Assembly: GCF_052180275.1 (NCBI RefSeq) | Contig: NZ_CP197465.1 | Location: forward strand, 5,022,001-5,086,000 | Origin: Kumtagia sp052180275 | Lineage (GTDB): Bacteria; Pseudomonadota; Alphaproteobacteria; Rhizobiales; Rhizobiaceae | DNA: 64,000 nt | Reading direction: 5' to 3' | In this document: in pieces, positions 59,249 through 64,000 of the stretch | Numbering within the stretch: position 1 is the first letter of the stretch | Layout of the letters: each line of letters begins with the position of its first letter | The notes under the pieces: model-generated | Database searches by the model: none | Told to the model about the DNA's origin: nothing | The model's input: only the letters and a program-made list of their open reading frames with translations | Translations under genes and position numbers: made by a program

Positions 59249-59370
59249 GCTGCCCCTCATCCGCCTGCCGGCACCTTCTCCCCGTGAAAAACGGGGAGAA
59301 GGGCACGCGGCGACGTGGAGGCCCCCCTCTCCCCGTTTTTCACGGGGAGAGGGTAAGGGTGAGGGGCAGC
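59249..59370. repeat. 122-base palindromic element before the first permease
   Basis: GCTGCCCCTCA (59249-59259) and TGAGGGGCAGC (59360-59370) are perfect inverted ends. Inside are two hairpins: CCTTCTCCCCGT-gaaaa-ACGGGGAGAAGG and CTCTCCCCG-tttttca-CGGGGAGAG. No gene. It lies between the binding protein and permease genes and could lower downstream expression. Confidence 0.85.
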
Positions 59371-59419
59371 TCAAACTTCGAAGAACTTGCGTGGCCAAGC
59401 CGCGCAAGCGGCTGGTTGC

Positions 59420-60427
59420 ATGATCCTCCAACGCTTCCTTCTCCGCCTGCTCACCATGGCCATCACGCTGTTCGGCGTGGCTGTGGTGGTGTTCGTGGTC
59501 ATCCGCATCGCGCCGGGCGACCCGATCGCCATGATGCTGCCGCCGGGCGCGACGCAGGCCGACATCGATCGCCTGCGCGCGCTGTACGGGCTCGACAAGG
59601 GCATCGTGGAGCAATTCTTCATCTGGCTGGCAGGCGTTCTGCATGGCGATTTCGGCACGTCGATCTCGCTGCGCCAGGACGTACTCTCGCTCGTGCTCAA
59701 CCGGCTGCCGGCGACGCTGGAACTGTCGATCGTGGCGCTGCTGATGGCGCTCATGATCGGCTTGCCGCTGGCGGTGATCGGCGCACGCGAGCGCGGCACG
59801 GCGGTGGAGGCCGGCATCGACGTCGCTAACGGCGCGGCGCTGTCGATCCCGGATTTCCTGTGGGGGCTACTGTTCATTCTGCTGTTCGGCGTGCTGATGC
59901 CGGTGTTCGAGATTTCCGGCCGCGTGTCGCCGCGTCTCGAACTGCCGTTCGTCACGCAGTTCTATCTGTTCGAAAGCATTTTCCGGCTGCGCTTCGATCT
60001 GACGAAGGATCTGATCAGCCACATGTTCATGCCGGCGCTGGCGCTGGCGCTGCCGCTGGCGGCGATCATCGCGCAACTCTTGAAACAGTCGCTGAAGGAA
60101 CTGCTGTCGCTTGATTATGTCGTGCTGGCGCGGGTGAAAGGGTTTTCGGAGACGCAGGTGATCCTGCGCGAGGCGCTGAAGAACGCCGCACTTCCGGCGC
60201 TGACGCTGGTCGGCGTGCAATTCACCTTCCTGATCGGCGGCACCGTCATCGTCGAAAGACTGTTCTCCTACGAGGGGCTCGGCAACATGGCGATCGACGC
60301 GGTCGTCAACCGCGACCTGCCGCTGATCCAGGGCATCGTGCTGGTGTTCGCGCTGCTGTTCGTGCTGATCAATCTCGCCGTCGACATGCTCTACGCCGTG
60401 CTCAATCCGAGGCTGCGCCATGGCTGA
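59420..60427 (+). CDS. ABC transporter permease (DppB-type)
   Basis: A 335-residue inner-membrane permease with six helices. It has the DppB/OppB N-terminus MILQRFLLRLLTMAITLFGV then VFVVIRIAPGDPIAMMLPPG, and the EAA loop EAA-equivalent LARVKGFSETQVILREALKN that contacts the ATPase. The ATG at 59420 was chosen by the conserved start. It overlaps the next permease gene by eight bases (60420-60427). Acts with the genes at 57695, 60420, 61471 and 62472. Confidence 0.94.
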   Translation: MILQRFLLRLLTMAITLFGVAVVVFVVIRIAPGDPIAMMLPPGATQADIDRLRALYGLDKGIVEQFFIWLAGVLHGDFGTSISLRQDVLSLVLNRLPATLELSIVALLMALMIGLPLAVIGARERGTAVEAGIDVANGAALSIPDFLWGLLFILLFGVLMPVFEISGRVSPRLELPFVTQFYLFESIFRLRFDLTKDLISHMFMPALALALPLAAIIAQLLKQSLKELLSLDYVVLARVKGFSETQVILREALKNAALPALTLVGVQFTFLIGGTVIVERLFSYEGLGNMAIDAVVNRDLPLIQGIVLVFALLFVLINLAVDMLYAVLNPRLRHG

Positions 60428-61265
60428 CGTGCGCACGGCGAAATCCTTCAACGCCCGCATCTGGCTGGCCGGCGGCTGGCTGCTTGTCGCGCTGCTGGCG
60501 GCCGTCTTCGCGCCGCTGCTGGCGCCGCAGGACCCGCTTTCGCAGGACCTGATGTACGAGCGCCTGCCACCGTTCTGGATGCAGGGCGCCGAACCGGGCT
60601 TCTGGCTGGGCACCGACAGCCTCGGGCGCGACCTGCTGTCGCGCATCATCTATGGCGGGCGGGTGGCTTTTCTCGTCGCCTTCGCGGCAGCCGCCGCCGC
60701 CTGCATCGTCGGCTCCACGCTGGGGCTTATCGCCGGCTATTTCGGCGGCTGGGCCGACCGCATCGTATCGCGCATCGTCGACATCTGGATGGCCTTCCCG
60801 CCGGTGCTGTTCGCGATCCTGCTGGTGGCCGTGCTGGGCACGGGATTAACTTCGGTGATCATCGCCATCGCCATCATCGACTGGACGCGCTTCTGCCGCG
60901 TGGTCAGGGCCGAGGCGATGGGCCAGGCGCGCATGGACTATGTCGAGAACGCCCGCATCGCCGGCTTCGGCCGCCTCGACATCATGTTGAAGGAAGTGCT
61001 GCCCAACGTGCTGCCGTCGATCGTGGCGCTGCTGTCGCTGGAGATGGGCATCGCCGTGATCGTCGAGGCGATCCTGTCCTTCGTCAATTTGTCGATCTCC
61101 ACCGACGACCCGACCTGGGGCGGCATCATCGCCGAGGGACGGCTGTCGATCCACCAGGCGTGGTGGGTGCTGGTGTTCCCGCTGGTCACGCTTTTCCTCA
61201 CGGTGCTGTCGTTCAGCCAGTTCGGCGAGGGGCTGAAGGCAAGGTTCGATCCGGTGCTGAGATGA
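60420..61265 (+). CDS. ABC transporter permease (DppC-type)
   Basis: A 281-residue second permease. It starts MADVRTAKSFNARIWLAGGW and contains the typical DppC segment WLGTDSLGRDLLSRIIYGGR, six helices, and the EAA loop YVENARIAGFGRLDIMLKEV. Forms the heterodimeric pore with the preceding permease. Its start overlaps the preceding gene by eight bases, so translation is coupled. Confidence 0.94.
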   Translation: MADVRTAKSFNARIWLAGGWLLVALLAAVFAPLLAPQDPLSQDLMYERLPPFWMQGAEPGFWLGTDSLGRDLLSRIIYGGRVAFLVAFAAAAAACIVGSTLGLIAGYFGGWADRIVSRIVDIWMAFPPVLFAILLVAVLGTGLTSVIIAIAIIDWTRFCRVVRAEAMGQARMDYVENARIAGFGRLDIMLKEVLPNVLPSIVALLSLEMGIAVIVEAILSFVNLSISTDDPTWGGIIAEGRLSIHQAWWVLVFPLVTLFLTVLSFSQFGEGLKARFDPVLR

Positions 61266-61311
61266 ACAAACAGTTTGCTCCACCGCCTACGGCGGCTCCC
61301 CTCTCTTCGAC

Positions 61312-61446
61312 CGCTTGCGCCCCCTCCACCACGCTACGCGTGGTCCCCCTCCCCCGCTTCGCAGGGGAGGAACCAGCGGCGCCGCTTGATCCTCCCCCGT
61401 TCACGGGGGAGGGGGACCATGCGAAGCGTGGTGGAGGGGGCAAGCG
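61312..61446. repeat. 135-base palindromic element between permease and ATPase genes
   Basis: CGCTTGCGCCCCCTCCACCA (left) and GGTGGAGGGGGCAAGCG (right) are inverted ends differing by a two-base gap. Inside are CACGC-tac-GCGTG and paired CCCCCTCCCCC / CCCCGTTCACGGGG hairpins. It lies in the 205-base gap of the importer operon. No gene. Confidence 0.85.
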
Positions 61447-61470
61447 ACGCCTGGCAAGCAAGGGCACATC

Positions 61471-62349
61471 ATGACCCCCACCCTCGAAATCGCCAACCTC
61501 AGCGCCACGCTCGCCAATGGCACGCGGGTGCTGCGCTCGGTGTCGCTGACGGTGGAACCCGGCGAGGTACGGGCACTGGTGGGCGAGAGCGGCGCGGGCA
61601 AAAGCATGATCGGCAAGGCGGTGCTGGGCGTGCTGCCGCCCAGCGTGCGGATCGCCGAAGGGCGGATCGGGCTGGAAGGCACGGACCTCGGCGGCCTGTC
61701 GCCCAAGGCGCGGCGCACGCTGATCGGAGCCAAGACGGCGCTGATCCCTCAGGACCCGCTGACGGCGTTGAATCCGTCGCGGCGCATCGGCCCGCAGACG
61801 ACAGACCGGCTGACCAAAATTCTCGGCTGGGACGGCGCGAAGGCCGACACCCGCATCCGGCAGTTGCTGGACGAGGTGCAGATCCGCGACCCCGAGCGCG
61901 TGTTGCGCAGCTATCCGCACGAACTTTCGGGCGGCATGCGCCAGCGCGTGCTGATCGCCGCCGCCTTTGCCGCAGAACCCCGGCTGATCCTCGCGGACGA
62001 GCCGACCACGGCGCTGGACGTCACCGTGCAGAAGCAGATTTTGAGGCTGATCGCGGCACTACAGCGCGAGCACGGCACGGCGATCCTGTTCGTCACCCAC
62101 GATCTCGGCGTGGTCGCCAAGATCAGCCAGAAGGTTTCCGTGCTCTATGCCGGCAAGGTGGTCGAGGAGGCCGACACCCCTGCCCTGTTCGCCGATCCGA
62201 AGCACGCCTACACGCGGGCGCTGATGGCTGCGACGCCGAAATATACCGATCCCTTCGCCTCGCTGAAGCCGGTCGATGAAGCGGTGCTGGTGGGATTGGC
62301 GGCGGAGATCGCCGCGGTCGACCGCGACTGGAGGGCGCCGCATGGCTGA
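61471..62349 (+). CDS. ABC transporter ATP-binding protein (DppD-type)
   Basis: A 292-residue ATPase. Walker A ALVGESGAGKSMIGKAVLG (about 35-53), Q-loop ALIPQDPLTALNPSRRIG, signature HELSGGMRQRVLIAAAF, Walker B PRLILADEPTTALDVTVQ and H-loop FVTHDLGVVA are all intact. Shorter at the C-terminus than typical DppD (about 320-330), so the oligopeptide-transporter C-terminal domain is partly missing. Its stop TGA overlaps an ATG that may once have started the next gene, now displaced by a palindromic insertion. Confidence 0.94.
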   Translation: MTPTLEIANLSATLANGTRVLRSVSLTVEPGEVRALVGESGAGKSMIGKAVLGVLPPSVRIAEGRIGLEGTDLGGLSPKARRTLIGAKTALIPQDPLTALNPSRRIGPQTTDRLTKILGWDGAKADTRIRQLLDEVQIRDPERVLRSYPHELSGGMRQRVLIAAAFAAEPRLILADEPTTALDVTVQKQILRLIAALQREHGTAILFVTHDLGVVAKISQKVSVLYAGKVVEEADTPALFADPKHAYTRALMAATPKYTDPFASLKPVDEAVLVGLAAEIAAVDRDWRAPHG

Positions 62350-62365
62350 GTTCGCGAAAGCCGGG

Positions 62366-62457
62366 AAATCCGGGGACAGTTTACTTAATTCCCCTGATCT
62401 ACACCTTGCGTTTGCGAGCCGGGCTCGAGGGGAATTAAGTAAACTGTCCCCGGATTT
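62366..62457. repeat. Perfect 29-base inverted repeat between the two ATPase genes (REP/RAYT style)
   Basis: The arm beginning AAATCCGGGGACAGTTTACT (62366-62394) is matched exactly by its reverse complement at 62429-62457, with a 34-base loop. GGGGACAGTTTACTTAATT-type sequences are familiar as REP-like ends linked to REP-associated tyrosine transposases. Flanking copies of AGGGCGCC...CATGGCTGA occur on both sides. No transposase here. Confidence 0.85.
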
Positions 62458-62471
62458 CAGGGCGCCTCATC

Positions 62472-63305
62472 ATGGCTGACGCGCTGTTTTCCGTGCGCGG
62501 CCTGAAAGTCGCGTTGCCCGACATGACGCGCAAGACTGCCTTCGGCAGCGCGCCAAAAATCGAGATATTGAAAGGGCTCGATTTCGACCTGCCGCGCCAT
62601 CAGGTGACGGGCATCGTCGGCGAGTCCGGTTCGGGAAAGTCGACGCTTGGCCGCGCGCTGGTGCGGCTGCTGGAGCCGAGCGAGGGCACCGTGACCTTCG
62701 ACGGGCGCGACATCACGCATTTGCCGGAGGCGGAACTGCGGCCGCTGCGCCGCGACCTGCAGATGATTTTTCAGGACCCGATGTCGTCGCTCAACCCGCG
62801 CCGCACCATCGGCGCGATCATCGCCGCACCGCTCAGGCAGAACGGCATGGCCGACGATCTCGCCGGGCGGGTGGCGGAGGCGCTGCGGCGCGTCGGCCTG
62901 CCGGAAAATTTTGCAAAACGCTATCGCCACGAACTGTCTGGCGGCCAGCGGCAGCGGGTCGGTATCGCGCGGGCGCTGGCGCTGTCGCCGAAATTCGTGT
63001 TGGCCGACGAGATCGTGTCGGGGCTGGATGTGTCGACCCAGGCGCAGATCCTGACGCTGCTCGAAAAACTCGCCTCGGAAATGGGGCTGACGGTCGCCTT
63101 CATCAGCCACGATCTGTCGGTGATCCGGCGACTATGCAAGCAGGTGATTGTCATGCGCCACGGGCAGATCGTCGAGGCGGGACCGACCGACGAGATTTTC
63201 GCCGCGCCGCAGGACGCCTATACGCGCGAACTCATTGCCGCGATCCCGCTACCGGAGATCGATGACGGCTGGCTGGGCGAACGCCATGGCAGGGAGGCGG
63301 TCTGA
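62472..63305 (+). CDS. ABC transporter ATP-binding protein (DppF-type)
   Basis: A 277-residue second ATPase. Walker A GIVGESGSGKSTLGRALVR (about 53-71), Q-loop DLQMIFQDPMSSLNPRRTIG, signature HELSGGQRQRVGIARALALS, Walker B KFVLADEIVSGLDVSTQAQI and H-loop FISHDLSVIRR are all present. Walker B reads ADEIVS where most relatives have ADEPVS or ADEPTS. It completes the importer with the other four components. Confidence 0.94.
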   Translation: MADALFSVRGLKVALPDMTRKTAFGSAPKIEILKGLDFDLPRHQVTGIVGESGSGKSTLGRALVRLLEPSEGTVTFDGRDITHLPEAELRPLRRDLQMIFQDPMSSLNPRRTIGAIIAAPLRQNGMADDLAGRVAEALRRVGLPENFAKRYRHELSGGQRQRVGIARALALSPKFVLADEIVSGLDVSTQAQILTLLEKLASEMGLTVAFISHDLSVIRRLCKQVIVMRHGQIVEAGPTDEIFAAPQDAYTRELIAAIPLPEIDDGWLGERHGREAV

Positions 63306-63376
63306 CGTTTTTCGAAGCGTCGGGCCTGCGGGCGCCCGGCGCGGCAAGGCAACCGCCCGCCAATGGGAGACGTGAC

Positions 63377-63976
63377 ATGCAGTATTTTCTTCGCGGCGCG
63401 GTTTTCACACTCGCGCTCACCGCCGGCGCCGGCATCGCCTCCGCCGATTCCATTCCCGGAATGCGCGGCCACGACCACACCGGCGTCACCGTGCCGGACA
63501 TGAAGCAGGCGGTCGATTTCTTCACCGATGTGATCGGCTGCAAGAAGGCGATGTCGTTCGGCCCGTTCGCCGACGACAAGGGCACCTTCATGACCGACCT
63601 GCTGGGCGTCGATCCGAAGGCGGTGATCGAGGAGATCACGCTGGTGCGCTGCGGTTTCGGCTCGAATGTCGAACTGTTCAAATACACCGCGCCCGACCAG
63701 AAGGATGTGCAGGCGAAGAACAGCGATATCGGCGGCTTCCACATCGCCTTCTATGTCGACGACGTGGCGGCCGCGAAAACCTATCTGGAGGGCAAGGGCG
63801 TGGCCACCCGCATGGGGCCGCTGCCGGTCAACGAAGGGCCGGCGGCGGGCCAGACCATTCTCTACTTCCAGGCGCCGTGGGGCTTGCAGTTCGAGGCGAT
63901 CAGCTATCCCGGCGGCATGGCCTACGAGAAGGACGCCGAGACGGTGCTGTGGAGCCCGAAAGAGCCGGCGAAGTAG
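63377..63976 (+). CDS. Exported VOC-superfamily (glyoxalase-like) protein
   Basis: A 199-residue protein with a cleavable signal peptide (MQYFLRGAVFTLALTAGAGI, cleavage near ASA-DS) and a VOC metal-enzyme fold: GHDHTGVTVPDMKQAVDFFT near residue 31, FGSNVELFKYTAPDQ near 93, GFHIAFYVDDVAAAKTYLEG near 120 and WGLQFEAISYPGG near 167. The His and Glu ligand positions expected of VOC enzymes are seen. Export of a VOC protein is unusual. It follows the importer genes by 71 bases and may act in the periplasm on the same substrate. GGGAGACGTGAC precedes the ATG. Confidence 0.88.
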   Translation: MQYFLRGAVFTLALTAGAGIASADSIPGMRGHDHTGVTVPDMKQAVDFFTDVIGCKKAMSFGPFADDKGTFMTDLLGVDPKAVIEEITLVRCGFGSNVELFKYTAPDQKDVQAKNSDIGGFHIAFYVDDVAAAKTYLEGKGVATRMGPLPVNEGPAAGQTILYFQAPWGLQFEAISYPGGMAYEKDAETVLWSPKEPAK

Positions 63977-64000
63977 GAGCGGGAAAGCTCGATTCAGTAA

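Overview
The window is a contiguous chromosomal stretch of a high-GC alphaproteobacterium, most likely a Mesorhizobium-like member of the Rhizobiales (Phyllobacteriaceae). The basis is gene content and order recalled from that group: purD next to ubiA, a split ATP synthase F0 operon (atpI-B-E-b'-b) beside rnhB, a BacA/SbmA-type peptide transporter, a DUF6101-like protein, a DUF1127 protein, and many GC-rich palindromic repeats. No rRNA or tRNA gene was recognised. No integrase, transposase or CRISPR array was seen.

Layout. 1-12.8 kb: the purD start, a YefM-YoeB toxin-antitoxin (TA) pair, ubiA, a DUF6101-like gene, a large beta-helix/RTX secreted protein, a GFA protein, a winged-helix/TPR regulator, small proteins, a GlcD-type flavin dehydrogenase, a Sua5-type tRNA-modification enzyme and two exported hypotheticals. 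12.9-31 kb: glyQS (glyS carries several in-frame insertions), a cupredoxin, a large TPR protein, a polyprenyl diphosphate synthase, a membrane alpha/beta hydrolase, a DUF2007-methyltransferase-S49 peptidase run, ispE, moaB, a second RTX protein, a glycosyltransferase-like protein, an SplB-like radical SAM protein behind a candidate SOS box, and rnhB. 31-48 kb: the F0 ATP synthase operon, a SleB-type cell wall hydrolase, a HigBA-like TA pair, der plus a TPR membrane protein, a NodB-like deacetylase, bacA, an MFS carrier, a LysR regulator, an M29 aminopeptidase, an AGXT-like aminotransferase, an Spx/ArsC-like protein and a BrnTA pair.

48.3-64 kb looks like one catabolic neighbourhood. It holds a fused two-gene indolepyruvate oxidoreductase (iorA/iorB), a MarR regulator, two paralogous phytoene-desaturase-like FAD oxidoreductases, a cyclase/amidohydrolase-family protein, a RidA protein, a complete oligopeptide-type ABC importer (binding protein, two permeases, two ATPases) and an exported VOC protein. 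The substrate is unknown. The combination suggests import and oxidation of an aromatic amino-acid-derived or amide compound.

The most unusual signal is the behaviour of palindromic repeats. GC-rich palindromes lie inside open reading frames (three in glyS, one each in glyQ and iorB) without breaking them. Several MITE-like palindromes of 120-220 bp sit between genes. Two tandem arrays of a 7- or 8-bp GGCAGTA-type unit begin exactly at stop codons and are paired with inverted copies nearby. Three toxin-antitoxin modules have readable operator or promoter architecture.
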